Positions 27,695 to 37,486 of a stretch of DNA of 64,000 bases are shown piece after piece; position 1 is the first letter of the stretch; each line of letters opens with the position of its first letter. The notes under the pieces were generated by a model. It searched no databases and had not been told where the DNA came from. It saw nothing but the letters and a program-made list of their open reading frames with translations. Source of the DNA: Sulfolobus sp. S-194 (lineage in GTDB: Archaea; Thermoproteota; Thermoprotei_A; Sulfolobales; Sulfolobaceae); NCBI RefSeq assembly GCF_012222305.1, contig NZ_CP035730.1, positions 1,240,001 to 1,304,000 of the forward strand. The letters run 5' to 3'. The translations under genes were made by a program, and so were the position numbers.

Positions 27695-29058
27695 CTGAAA
27701 TGAGAGTAGTAATTATAGGTAACGGTGCAGCAGCATTCGCCGCATTAATAAGGGCTAACGAACTTGGAGTCAAACCGATAATGATTAGTTACGGCACTAT
27801 AGGTGGGACTTGCGTTAATGTAGGTTGTGTACCCTCAAAAAGGATGCTAAGAATAGGTGAAGTTTACGATTACACAAGAAAAACTTTAGGAAAAGATATA
27901 CACCCAGATTTTTTCAAAGCGTTTGAAGATAAGCAAGAAATAGTTGAAACCTTAAGAAAAGAAAAATATATCAACGTTTTATCCTCATATGACGTAGAAT
28001 ACGTGGAGGGAAAAGCACACTTTATCTCTCCCAGAGAGGTAAAAGTTAACGGTAAAATAATTGAGGGAGATAAGTTCATAATTGCAACAGGCTCTTCTCC
28101 TCAAATACCAGATATACCGGGGTTAAGAGAACTCGGTTATTGGACTAATGTAGAAGCTTTATCACCAAACAGAAAAATCTCCTCATTAGCAATTATAGGT
28201 GGAAGAGCTTTAGCATTAGAGTTTGCACAGATGTATAAAAGGTTAGGAGTAGACGTTTTAATACTTCAAAGAAGCAAAACAGTAATACCAAACTGGGAAC
28301 CGGAAATTTCACTCGCAGTTCAAAACTACTTGTCAAAAGATGAAGGTATATATATTGTTACAGACGTTAAGATCAAGGAAATTAAAAAAGGAAATGAAGG
28401 AAAAGTGATAGTAACTGACAAAGGGGAGGCAGAAGTAGATGAAATTTTAGTAGCAACCGGAAGAAGACCTAATGTAGATTTAAACTTAGATGTAGCTGGA
28501 GTAAAACTGAATGAGAAAGGGGGAATATTAGTTAATGAAACACTTCAAACGACAAACCCTAATATTTACGCTGCAGGTGATGTAATTGGAGATTTAATGC
28601 TTGAATCTTTAGCCGGTAAAGAAGGTTCAGTGGCCGCTGAAAATGCTATACTAAACTCTGGCAAAAAGATAGACAGACTTAGTATACCTCAAGTAATATT
28701 CATAGAGCCAAACGTTGCAAGGGTAGGACTTACTTACATAGAAGCACAGCGTGAATATGCAGTTGAATCAAGAGTAGTTAAGATGAGTAGTGTTGCAAAA
28801 GCCAGAATATTAAGAGAACCACAAGGATTGATAAAAATGAACGTTGAGAAAAATACAAAGAGAATATTAGGAGTACAAATGTTTGGAAAATATGCAGCTG
28901 AAGTAATAAATGAGGCTGCATTAGCAATTAGATTAAGAACAACAATAGACGATATAATAGACACTGTACATGTATTTCCTACAATGGCTGAGAGCTTGAA
29001 ACTAGCTGCAATGTCGTTCTATAGAGATGTAAATAAAATGAGTTGTTGCGTTGACTAG
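27691..29058 (+). CDS. merA: mercuric reductase
   Basis: 455 residues of the pyridine-nucleotide disulfide oxidoreductase fold. The FAD motif is GNGAAAFAA (10-18), the redox pair C41-VNVG-C46 sits in GGTCVNVGCVPSK, an NAD(P) motif IIGGRALALE follows, then AAGDVIGDL and the dimer interface domain. The C-terminal Cys pair (MSCCVD, C452-C453) hands Hg(II) to the active site and separates MerA from dihydrolipoamide dehydrogenase. There is no N-terminal NmerA domain; the separate merH may replace it. No merI was seen downstream. Confidence 0.92.
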   Translation: MTEMRVVIIGNGAAAFAALIRANELGVKPIMISYGTIGGTCVNVGCVPSKRMLRIGEVYDYTRKTLGKDIHPDFFKAFEDKQEIVETLRKEKYINVLSSYDVEYVEGKAHFISPREVKVNGKIIEGDKFIIATGSSPQIPDIPGLRELGYWTNVEALSPNRKISSLAIIGGRALALEFAQMYKRLGVDVLILQRSKTVIPNWEPEISLAVQNYLSKDEGIYIVTDVKIKEIKKGNEGKVIVTDKGEAEVDEILVATGRRPNVDLNLDVAGVKLNEKGGILVNETLQTTNPNIYAAGDVIGDLMLESLAGKEGSVAAENAILNSGKKIDRLSIPQVIFIEPNVARVGLTYIEAQREYAVESRVVKMSSVAKARILREPQGLIKMNVEKNTKRILGVQMFGKYAAEVINEAALAIRLRTTIDDIIDTVHVFPTMAESLKLAAMSFYRDVNKMSCCVD

Positions 29059-29177
29059 AAAATTAGTTTTTTAGCTAACTTTATGGTTTATTCAAAATCT
29101 ATTGATAATTACTAGTCTTTTAATAATATTAAGATTTTATAAAAAAGAATTCTAAATAGATAATAGTCATTAAAAAA

Positions 29178-29642
29178 CTATGAAGTTACTGCAGTCTCGT
29201 TTGGCTGGAGAAGAACAAACACCGTAGAGTTGTATGCTGTAATTTGAAGTATGAGTGGATAGGAAAAGATTTGAGTAGGGATTGTGAAGTTATAAATTAG
29301 GGTCTTAGGTAGATTTCCAATTATTTGTTTATACTGATTTACGGCTGAAACTTGGGTTGTTATGTTGAATATATCCCCCTTATAGATATAATATACAGCG
29401 TCTAGGGTGAAGTTTCCGTTAGTTTTATACACAATAATATAGTTATACTTAGGATTATTTGAAGAATTATAATAAAGTAAAACTGAACCACCGTTTATTT
29501 GTAAGTTTGCCAGTGTATCGTAGTTTACCGGTTTAGCTGAAGGAGAAGAAATAGTAATTAGATAAAACATCAGCGGAATAAGAAGAATAGTTATTATTAT
29601 TAGTGCAATAATGAAGCCTATATATTCGGACTGAGCCTTCAT
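29178..29642 (-). CDS. pilin-like membrane-anchored surface protein
   Basis: 154 residues. Starts MKAQSEYIGFIIALIIITILLIPLMF, a very short charged leader then a hydrophobic helix, as in class III (type IV pilin) signal peptides. The remainder is beta-rich with glycosylation sites and Tyr/Asn-rich. Last gene of a four-gene minus-strand unit of similarly built proteins (33268 to 29178). Confidence 0.65.
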   Translation of the reverse strand: MKAQSEYIGFIIALIIITILLIPLMFYLITISSPSAKPVNYDTLANLQINGGSVLLYYNSSNNPKYNYIIVYKTNGNFTLDAVYYIYKGDIFNITTQVSAVNQYKQIIGNLPKTLIYNFTIPTQIFSYPLILQITAYNSTVFVLLQPNETAVTS

Positions 29643-29651
29643 TTTATCACC

Positions 29652-31055
29652 TTACAAAGGTTGATACTGCGCCTCAGTATAGTATACGGTAATTGTACCC
29701 GGTCCAGTAATGTTTATCATATCTGTTAAAAGCAAACTTATATTTTCATTCAAGTAAATTACATATGAAGGATTGTAACCAATGGCATATAATGAATATG
29801 ATATAAATAGTCCAGTAGGAGAGATTTGATAGGATCCCGCTCTTATCCAATACCATTTGGAGTAATTATACTGAGTACCGTTTAGGTAAACTACCATTCC
29901 ACCAGGACCGTACATGCATTTGAATGTTATATTAACATAATATACGTAGTTAGTGTAGTATATGTATATCGTAGGATTAGATGCCGTAGGAGGTATAAAT
30001 AATATGTAGGACGGAAGAGAATATATCTTATTTTGATACTCTGAGTCTTGGTATTTGTATTCATATATGTATCCATTTGATTCTGAAAATGTGTTATTTA
30101 TCAGTTGATAATTCTGTGGTATATACACAGATACATATCCCGCATCTAATTTTATAGTACTTGGAACCTGATAGGATTGCCCATTAACCTTAATTATAAT
30201 TGGAACTGTCGGAGGAGTATTAGGCTCTATGACTTGGACATTAAGAGTTATCGGAACTATTAGCTCTGTATAATTCGCTATTAATACTACACTATAACCT
30301 TCTAGAGTTACTTTAATTCCTTCTGAAGAGGTAGAATTTAAGATTGCTTTCCCTATGACATACCAATTATGGAATACTCCTGTTGCTATGGTCCCGTTGG
30401 GGAATTCGTAGTACACATACTGAGGAACCTTAGCTATAAAAGTACCAGTCTTGTTAGGGAAAGCAGTTGGAAGAGTGTAGTTTTTAAACTGTCCCGTTAT
30501 GTTTGTACTAACATTAGCCACTGGAGAATAAATATTACTCTTTGTATAGATCTGTGCAACTATTTCTACTCCTCCCTTACTAGCAGGTGAATAAGGACCT
30601 ATTGAAGAGTTAGGGGTTAAGTAGAATATATTACCTAAGCTTGTCACTATAATTATTGGAACGTTAGATGCATAAGGCGGAAGTGATAATGCTTCAGACT
30701 GGTTTATCACTATAGGATATTTAAAATTAGTAATATTCGTCCAAACACCGTTATTTAAATAAAGTATACTTGTTATAGTAAGATTTATTGGAGGTACAAA
30801 AGTCCCATTTGTATACTCGAAAAATATAGAACCCTTTACAATACCGCCTTCAAAATATATTGCAGGATGTCCACTTATCACTGCACTTTGTTGCAATTGT
30901 TTTAAAACCGCATAATTACTTACAATTGCACTAGATACTTGAGAAGACTGCTGTAAATATTGCAGATACATCAAAAATGGTACTGCGACTACTAATATGA
31001 TAATCATTAGAATAAGTACTGCCATGACAGATGTTAAACCTTTCCTATTAGCCAT
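29652..31055 (-). CDS. pilin-like surface protein with class III signal
   Basis: About 467 residues from the ATG at 31055 (an earlier in-frame ATG at 31085 adds ten residues). The start MANRKG-LTSVMAVLILM fits a class III signal cleaved after RKG. A long beta-rich ectodomain follows with many N-X-S/T sites and Tyr-rich stretches near the C-terminus. The start overlaps the end of the upstream gene, indicating an operon. No assembly ATPase is nearby. Confidence 0.65.
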   Translation of the reverse strand: MANRKGLTSVMAVLILMIIILVVAVPFLMYLQYLQQSSQVSSAIVSNYAVLKQLQQSAVISGHPAIYFEGGIVKGSIFFEYTNGTFVPPINLTITSILYLNNGVWTNITNFKYPIVINQSEALSLPPYASNVPIIIVTSLGNIFYLTPNSSIGPYSPASKGGVEIVAQIYTKSNIYSPVANVSTNITGQFKNYTLPTAFPNKTGTFIAKVPQYVYYEFPNGTIATGVFHNWYVIGKAILNSTSSEGIKVTLEGYSVVLIANYTELIVPITLNVQVIEPNTPPTVPIIIKVNGQSYQVPSTIKLDAGYVSVYIPQNYQLINNTFSESNGYIYEYKYQDSEYQNKIYSLPSYILFIPPTASNPTIYIYYTNYVYYVNITFKCMYGPGGMVVYLNGTQYNYSKWYWIRAGSYQISPTGLFISYSLYAIGYNPSYVIYLNENISLLLTDMINITGPGTITVYYTEAQYQPL

Positions 31056-32685
31056 TATAGGGCTCACCCCAATTCCATACTTCATAAACCGTAATATATG
31101 TAGGAGATTTTAGGGTAAACAAGGCAGATGGCCATATTACTTGGCCCTGTTTAGTATTATATACGCTATAGGATAATTTGCCATATGCTGTATAGAATAT
31201 AAAGTAAGTAGGGCATGATTCTAATGAACTGTATGTTTGGCTCATATCATAAACATTTAGCGTGAAACTACCGGAAAGACCAGCTGAATATACATATTCA
31301 ACTAATATGGTTGTACCATAGGGCAAATATAATTCCCCATAAGTATAATCTTTAGTCGGTCCTAAAGCGACTACTTGACTTGAGCTAGATGTACTGATAT
31401 TTACTTCCAAGAGTTGATAAGCCAAATCTCCTAGTACTGGTGTAGAATTAGACAACAACTTCACACCTGAAGGAAAACTAAAACTATTATTCACTAATAC
31501 TAAATAATAATAAGTAATTGGTTGAAACTCTACATATACTGTACCGTTAGACATTACGTCTATCTCATACGGATTGCATATTAATATACCTTGCGCATTA
31601 CTTGTTACATTTTTTAAAGTATACTTTATCATTTCTCCATATGGCACAAAGAAATTGTTGTAACTGTAGTTAAACACTAGGTTGAAGACTTGTGAATAGT
31701 TTATGAAATTATAACCATACGTTAGAGTTAAATCCAAAACATAGTTTTTATAGTTGATCTGATATGGTTTGCCATCAACGTAGACAGTCATTGAAGTGTT
31801 AACATTAGTTAATTTAGCTCCGCTGTAAGGATCAGTAGTAGTACCTCCGATTGGTATGGGCTGACCGTTAGGAAGTGAAAATACTATTTTAACATTAAAC
31901 TTTTGGAGTGATACATTATAAATCAAAGTCAGTACTGTCGGACCAGTGATTGTAACTAGGGTAGAAGCAGCATTAGGTGATGATAATGAACCATATCCAG
32001 CTAAGGACCACTGTGTGAACTTCCCAGTAAGTCCGTATTGGCTAAGGTAAACCTCAACTTCTTTTGCGGAAATTGAATAAGTACCAGGATTAACATAAAG
32101 TATAAATGGAGTGTTATATATAGAGGACGCAAACTGCACTGGAACACTCACCGGGATTATATTATATGAGTTTGAGGTCTTATTATACGCAAAAGAAGTT
32201 ACATAAATTGGAACCTTTCCCGTAGGGCCACTAATAGTAGATGTAGTAATTGATGTGTTTGGGTTTAAGAAGTAAATGTTAGCAAGACCACTGACTAAAA
32301 TTATAGGTTCATTAAATGCTTGTTTAGGTAAAGGTATAATATTCTGACTTCCAGGCTGTAAATATAAGATCAAGGGGCTGTTTAGTACTGGACACCACTG
32401 ACCGTTATAGAAGTAATAAATCTGTGTTATATTTAATGGTGTGCCTACAGTCTGTGCTTTTATTTCTACATAAGGTGAGGTACCAGAGCTGTAATATATT
32501 ATTGGGTTCCCCTTCTCCACATTATTTAATTCAAGTTCCTTCTGCTGCTGATAAGCTTGAGCAGCAACGCCTCCCTGATTAGAATAATAAGGTGTATTAT
32601 AAATTATAATAAAGAAAGGAATTAGAACCGAAAGCAGTATTATTAAAAGTATAAGTAATGCTATTGATGTAGCTAACGCTTTCAT
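31048..32685 (-). CDS. large pilin-like surface protein
   Basis: 545 residues. MKALATSIALLILLIILLSVLIPFF is a short leader and single helix, then QQQKELELNNVEKG... and a long beta-rich, glycosylation-site-rich extracellular region. Its arrangement (helix, Gln-rich coil, beta domains) parallels the downstream protein, so the two may be paralogues or filament partners. Confidence 0.65.
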   Translation of the reverse strand: MKALATSIALLILLIILLSVLIPFFIIIYNTPYYSNQGGVAAQAYQQQKELELNNVEKGNPIIYYSSGTSPYVEIKAQTVGTPLNITQIYYFYNGQWCPVLNSPLILYLQPGSQNIIPLPKQAFNEPIILVSGLANIYFLNPNTSITTSTISGPTGKVPIYVTSFAYNKTSNSYNIIPVSVPVQFASSIYNTPFILYVNPGTYSISAKEVEVYLSQYGLTGKFTQWSLAGYGSLSSPNAASTLVTITGPTVLTLIYNVSLQKFNVKIVFSLPNGQPIPIGGTTTDPYSGAKLTNVNTSMTVYVDGKPYQINYKNYVLDLTLTYGYNFINYSQVFNLVFNYSYNNFFVPYGEMIKYTLKNVTSNAQGILICNPYEIDVMSNGTVYVEFQPITYYYLVLVNNSFSFPSGVKLLSNSTPVLGDLAYQLLEVNISTSSSSQVVALGPTKDYTYGELYLPYGTTILVEYVYSAGLSGSFTLNVYDMSQTYSSLESCPTYFIFYTAYGKLSYSVYNTKQGQVIWPSALFTLKSPTYITVYEVWNWGEPYNG

Positions 32686-32686
32686 C

Positions 32687-33268
32687 TCATGTCACTCCCG
32701 GTAACCCAGTATACGCGTATCCTATTCTAAAACTGTTTATTCCGTTAGTATAAATCAGCCAGACGATAACATAAAACCCGTTGCCAGCATTAGGCACATT
32801 TTGAATATTTATGGTAACTGGAGTATTTGAGGGGATCTCATAAACACTTAAAGATCCTTGGTACAGTTGATTTCCATTAATATCATATACTGAAGTTATT
32901 GTAGTCTGAGTAGCCAGGTTTCCGTTAGCTAAGTATATTTGGAAAGGTAAATTGACTGCAAACTGATCATTAGGAGTAACCACACCAGCAGAAGTGACTA
33001 GATATGAGGGTATAAGAAATACATAAACGTAGTAGTTTCCAGAATAAGAAGGATCATAAGCCTCAATAACAAGACTACCTTGACTATTAGAGACTAGAAA
33101 AGGACCAACAGATATAGTTGTCTGAGAGGCTAAGTCAGAGGCTTGATGTTGGGCAATCGCAAATGCTTCCTTAGGGGCTAAGAGTGCGGAGGAAAATCCA
33201 AATATGACTAATCCAATAACTAGAACAGCTATAACCATTATAAACGTAGTTACTATTCCTTCGGCCAT
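32687..33268 (-). CDS. small pilin-like surface protein
   Basis: 193 residues beginning MAEGIVTTFIMVIAVLVIGLVIFG, a class III-like signal (cut after EG), then a compact beta domain. First gene of the unit. Its promoter lies in the 48-base gap to the divergent 33317 gene, where TTTATATTTATATTT can serve as TATA for both directions. Confidence 0.65.
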   Translation of the reverse strand: MAEGIVTTFIMVIAVLVIGLVIFGFSSALLAPKEAFAIAQHQASDLASQTTISVGPFLVSNSQGSLVIEAYDPSYSGNYYVYVFLIPSYLVTSAGVVTPNDQFAVNLPFQIYLANGNLATQTTITSVYDINGNQLYQGSLSVYEIPSNTPVTINIQNVPNAGNGFYVIVWLIYTNGINSFRIGYAYTGLPGVT

Positions 33269-33316
33269 ATTAGTTTATCCGATAAATATAAATATAAATT
33301 TTTCGAAATAAGATCT

Positions 33317-34672
33317 ATGGAAAACTCAGTAACCACAGTGATGGTCGTTATTGCCACACTTCTTATTTCTCTGGTAGTTTTGAGTCTTTACTCCTTTTAT
33401 ATACCTTATACTAACGCATACTTAACGAACACTAACATTTTAGAAGCTATTTCAAAGTCAGTTGAGTTCAGCATTTCTCCTCTTGCATACAAAGCATATC
33501 TAACGACTAAAAACATAATATTTAACGTAACTTTTCTAGCCACTGTTTCTGTTAAACAATTTAACGGGCAACTTATTTTGGTAGCATTTGTAACGAAACC
33601 TGTTGCAAATCTTTATTACTTAATTCCTACCGGAAATCAAAATGCTACTATAAATTATAACAAAGGCTTAGTAAAAATTAACGGAAATGTGTATTTACCC
33701 GATGGTAACCTATTAGGGGTTATGAATGTAAATGGTTATCAGTTAAACAATGGTGAAGTATTTAATGTAAGTGCTAACGTAACTTACACAGAAATAATAG
33801 TATTATGGGTGCTTATAAATTACCATGGCGAATATTATAGAATAGGATATACATATATAACTCCAGAAGACGCTGGGATAGGAATCTATATAACTTCTTC
33901 TACTGGTAATTACTATGGAAATAATAAGGAAATTAATGTAAATCCACCCCTTTACTTTTCGAGTAATAAAGGGCTTATGCTTGGCATGTGGTTTGAGCCC
34001 TATTTAATTTCTGGCTCCATGTCATTATTGGCTAACGTAACCTTTTATATAAATGACTTAAAGGAAAACGTATCAGTAGAGCTCTTCACACAAGACCGCA
34101 CTTTATATATTTCTGAAACAATACCTCCATCGTTACCAACGGTATTTTACCCGCTGTACAGCAGTCTTAAACAAGGTCAATGGTATTTTCTTAATTTTAG
34201 TACTGGTTCTCAATTAGCTAAGCCTGGACTTGTTATATGTATAACCCTATATAATTCTCAGGGAAAATTACTTACTAAAAACCTGATTTATCCATCCTAC
34301 TTTGGCTTACATAATCTTGGTAGCGGAAACGGTTATGCCTCAATAGTCCAGTTCGGAAATACAACAGCTCCAGTGAATATTATATCTCAAGTGGTTATGT
34401 CTTCAATTCAGTCTAATAATAATCCCACCCTAATATATAATATTACGAAACAATTACTAATTAACCCCTACTACTATAACAATACTAATAATCTTTACTG
34501 GATCATAACTCATGGCTCGGGTGTTATTTATTCTATTGGTTATTGGTACTTTGTGACACCTTATTATCCTCCCCCTACTCAAATTAATGCAGTTATTTGG
34601 TATTATAAGAGTAGCACACTTCAAAAAACTTATCTATATGAATATGGAAATAATTCATGGATTGTAACGTGA
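33317..34672 (+). CDS. membrane-anchored surface protein, divergent from the pilin-like unit
   Basis: 451 residues. MENSVTTVMVVIATLLISLVVLSLY anchor, then extracellular beta-rich domains. The middle part (LYFSSNKGLMLGMWFEPYL... GQWYFLNFSTG) looks like a jelly-roll/lamin-G-type fold. Probably made together with the divergent pilin-like proteins as a cell-surface structure. Family not recognised. Confidence 0.6.
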   Translation: MENSVTTVMVVIATLLISLVVLSLYSFYIPYTNAYLTNTNILEAISKSVEFSISPLAYKAYLTTKNIIFNVTFLATVSVKQFNGQLILVAFVTKPVANLYYLIPTGNQNATINYNKGLVKINGNVYLPDGNLLGVMNVNGYQLNNGEVFNVSANVTYTEIIVLWVLINYHGEYYRIGYTYITPEDAGIGIYITSSTGNYYGNNKEINVNPPLYFSSNKGLMLGMWFEPYLISGSMSLLANVTFYINDLKENVSVELFTQDRTLYISETIPPSLPTVFYPLYSSLKQGQWYFLNFSTGSQLAKPGLVICITLYNSQGKLLTKNLIYPSYFGLHNLGSGNGYASIVQFGNTTAPVNIISQVVMSSIQSNNNPTLIYNITKQLLINPYYYNNTNNLYWIITHGSGVIYSIGYWYFVTPYYPPPTQINAVIWYYKSSTLQKTYLYEYGNNSWIVT

Positions 34673-35125
34673 AATTAGAGATTTTTATTATTTAGTTAAA
34701 TTCTAATTTTCTTGAAGTTTATGTTTTTACCAATTATTTTCCAGCAGTAAATACTCTATATAGAGTTAAGCATAAGAAGAATGAAATTTTTAGTGCAATG
34801 AATCCTACATATAAAATGAGCGTATGTGAATTTTTTCCTTAGATTTTCAAATTAGCATTAGTGCTGAAATACAAAATTTTAATCGAGATTTGTTTAATAA
34901 TATTTATACAAAAAATATTATACTATCTTACTTTCGTATATATTTCTATGATACATTCTATTAAATAGTAATAACGAAATACTGTAAAGTATTATAATCC
35001 ACACCACTAATACTAAAAATCCGGTTAAAACTGAGAAGACTTCGTCATTTGGAGAAGTTACTGCGTTGATAAGAGCGTTCATATAAATCTTATGCCCGTA
35101 ATATTCTTCCCGCTGTTTTTAAAAA
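34673..35125. other. intergenic region
   Basis: About 450 A+T-rich bases between convergent genes, with no gene or repeat I can support. A CTCTATATAGAGTTAAGC-like stretch near 34752 also occurs at about 11536; its meaning is unclear. Confidence 0.5.
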
Positions 35126-35938
35126 TCAGAACATTCTTTGTTCTTCTGCTTGTCTTAGATATATTTTTCTTAGCAGTAATATATCGACTACAGTTAGTAC
35201 CAAAACCCACGGTAAGATTCCGAGGAATAAATAGGGGATCGAGAGTGTGGAATTATAGTCCCTTGCACTTATGGGCAAACTATGACCATAATAGGAATAT
35301 ACGGTTAAAAGCATTGATGATAAGAACGGATTTGCATAGTCCAATATTGGATTACTGTAAGGATACACAGTATATAAGAAGTATGAGGCTATGGCTATAA
35401 ACATTGGTATATAAAGTAAGAAGAGCGAATATTGTAACATCTTTATTTTAATTAGAGAGAACAGCTCAATAAGAATGGCTATAGATATTAAGAACAATCC
35501 CTCAAAGAATATGCCTACTATTAAAAGTCCAGGATTTGACGGCAAGACAACATTACCATTCAACTTAGTAAGTATTATAAATACTAGTATTGAGAATATA
35601 CTAATAATTTCAGCGTCTAGAAGATTTGCTGAATAGAAGGCTATTATATATTTAAGTGGTGTTAATTTAGAGAACTTAAACATAAACGGTAAAGCTTGCG
35701 CGTTAAAGAATATTGCAAATGCTATGCCTATTGCGAATGTAGAAAGAGCTATTAACGTAGTCGAGCTATATCCTAAAGATATGTAAAGTGCGTACTCTCT
35801 GAAATTTGAAGGCTTATAAACGTTAATAAGTAACATTGAAAGAATGCTCCAGAATATTAGAAAACCTAATACCCAACTTAGATTAGCCTTTAGTACGAGT
35901 CTTCTTATATAGTGTATGAACAGGCTCTTCATGTTCAC
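35126..35938 (-). CDS. ABC-2 type permease, probable peptide exporter of TOMM locus 1
   Basis: 270 residues, six hydrophobic segments, no signal peptide: an ABC-2-like membrane subunit. It overlaps the ATPase gene by 4 bases. By position it could be the SagH/I-like export subunit for the modified peptide of locus 1, because the same operator type occurs here and at the precursor gene. Substrate not proven. Confidence 0.7.
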   Translation of the reverse strand: MNMKSLFIHYIRRLVLKANLSWVLGFLIFWSILSMLLINVYKPSNFREYALYISLGYSSTTLIALSTFAIGIAFAIFFNAQALPFMFKFSKLTPLKYIIAFYSANLLDAEIISIFSILVFIILTKLNGNVVLPSNPGLLIVGIFFEGLFLISIAILIELFSLIKIKMLQYSLFLLYIPMFIAIASYFLYTVYPYSNPILDYANPFLSSMLLTVYSYYGHSLPISARDYNSTLSIPYLFLGILPWVLVLTVVDILLLRKIYLRQAEEQRMF

Positions 35939-36699
35939 ACCCCGTAAAGTCTATCTATAGTGCCTAACAAGCCTATTTTCATCCCCTCTTTACCTTTGAC
36001 TAAGGACACTTTCTTACCAGATACTTGCAAAGTTAAAATAGCGTCTTCGCTTTCCCCTTCTATCACTGAAGACTCTAAGAAGTCTTTAACCGTTATAGGA
36101 CCATAAAGACTGCTATCTGATAAAACATAGAGCTTATAGTCTGGGAACTTGCTTAGTATATCCAAGTTGTGAGTTGTAATTATTCCTTCTTCTCCAAATT
36201 TCTTTATCCACTCGGCTACTATAATCTTTCTTGCAGGGTCTATGTTTTCGAAAGGTTCGTCAAGTAAGATGATCCTTGGCTTTGCTGAGAAAGTTAAAAT
36301 ATTGCGCAATAACAGAGATTGCCCAGTTGAAAGCTTGAAGAGTGGCGACTTTAGATCAATGTCTAAGTCTACCTCTTTCAACAACTCTAAGAAGAGCTCT
36401 TTATCCACGTTCATTTCTTCTGAGTAGATGTCCAATATGCTATCAATGTTATAACCTAGGTTATACACTTCTCCTAGATTTGTAGATAGACCTAGGTAGT
36501 TCTTAATTTCTCTGACCTCTTTTCCGTCAATACGTATCGAACCTTTATATGGTAATAAACCAACAGTAGCCTTAATTAGTGTTGTCTTTCCGGAACCGTT
36601 TTTACCTATGATGAATACTTTCCAACATATTTTTGCCGTTAGATTTTTTATAACATCCCATTTCCAGTAGCTTATTGTAACGTTTTGATACTCAATCAT
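35935..36699 (-). CDS. ABC transporter ATPase, probable peptide exporter of TOMM locus 1
   Basis: 254 residues: Walker A GKNGSGKTT, signature LSTGQ, Walker B RIILLDEPFENIDP and the switch His in ITTHN. A C-terminal ~50-residue extension (GPITVKDFLES... ) follows. Paralogous in layout to the ATPase at 45628-46173. Divergent from the membrane/winged-helix pair at 36821, with two operator-like palindromes between. Confidence 0.85.
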   Translation of the reverse strand: MIEYQNVTISYWKWDVIKNLTAKICWKVFIIGKNGSGKTTLIKATVGLLPYKGSIRIDGKEVREIKNYLGLSTNLGEVYNLGYNIDSILDIYSEEMNVDKELFLELLKEVDLDIDLKSPLFKLSTGQSLLLRNILTFSAKPRIILLDEPFENIDPARKIIVAEWIKKFGEEGIITTHNLDILSKFPDYKLYVLSDSSLYGPITVKDFLESSVIEGESEDAILTLQVSGKKVSLVKGKEGMKIGLLGTIDRLYGV

Positions 36700-36742
36700 T
36701 ATGATATAATGTACAAACCTGGATATATAATGGTTCAGAATT

Positions 36743-36780
36743 GTTCAAAAAATTGACCGTATAGTTCAAAAATATGAATT
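36743..36780. promoter_or_regulatory. two operator-like palindromes of locus 1
   Basis: GTTCA-N6-TGACC at 36743-36758 and AGTTCA-AAAATA-TGAATT at 36763-36780, spaced 20 bases (about two helical turns) apart. The same motif in perfect form (AGTTCA-A6-TGAACT) lies at 43311-43328. They sit between divergent operons. Confidence 0.65.
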
Positions 36781-36820
36781 AGCATATCAATTTAAATAAT
36801 AGAAAGAAGAGAGGTTTACA

Positions 36821-37486
36821 ATGAGTTATGGTATTGTCGATGAAGCTAAGAAACAAACTTACAAGTTCTTATTACGTAAAGGAAGAAAAACAATGTCTAT
36901 GTACTATTTGATGTGGGGTCTTTACTCTCTCTCTTTGTCTGTTAGTATTCCACTGTTATATTCATTAATTCCCCAATTTTACGTTCTTCTCTTTATTTTA
37001 ATCCTTATGTCTATACCTAATTACTATACTGCAAAAATATTTTATATATCGATTAGGAGTTACCTATTACTTTATATAAATAGTATAACTGCAGAAAGAA
37101 AATTTAGAAAAAATTACATTAGATCATATATTATAAGAAGTATAATCACGTATCTTGTTATACTTCTTTCCTACTTCTTTAAACCTCTTCTATTCTTATT
37201 TGTAATGGTGTCAATGCCATTATTTATAGTTATTGAAAGAAATCTTTATAGATATTTATTTGTCAATGAATTTAGAATCACTATTGGAAAGTACTACGAT
37301 AAGATTGCAATATATACGTTAAATCTAATACCAATTATGCTGGTCTTCTTTTACTTATACTATATATCTGAAAATACTCTATTTTACTTTACTTCAATAG
37401 CTATAGGTTATATCTTCGGAATTTTATGGCTCATATTCTTTGCACTCTCAATGACTGATTTAGTGGAGGTTGATAAAGATGAGTGA
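36821..37486 (+). CDS. integral membrane protein paired with a winged-helix regulator (locus 1)
   Basis: 221 residues, about six helices, with a basic N-terminal cytosolic stretch. Preceded by a GAGGTT ribosome-binding site. Overlaps the regulator gene at 37470. Locus 2 has the same pair (54764 and 55317). It may sense the peptide or give immunity; family not recognised. Confidence 0.65.
   Translation: MSYGIVDEAKKQTYKFLLRKGRKTMSMYYLMWGLYSLSLSVSIPLLYSLIPQFYVLLFILILMSIPNYYTAKIFYISIRSYLLLYINSITAERKFRKNYIRSYIIRSIITYLVILLSYFFKPLLFLFVMVSMPLFIVIERNLYRYLFVNEFRITIGKYYDKIAIYTLNLIPIMLVFFYLYYISENTLFYFTSIAIGYIFGILWLIFFALSMTDLVEVDKDE

Noticed and set aside
34752..34769. CTCTATATAGAGTTAAGC-like sequence also seen near 11536
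   Set aside because: Only about 18 bases, palindromic and A+T-rich, with no common context; likely chance or an old IS scar.
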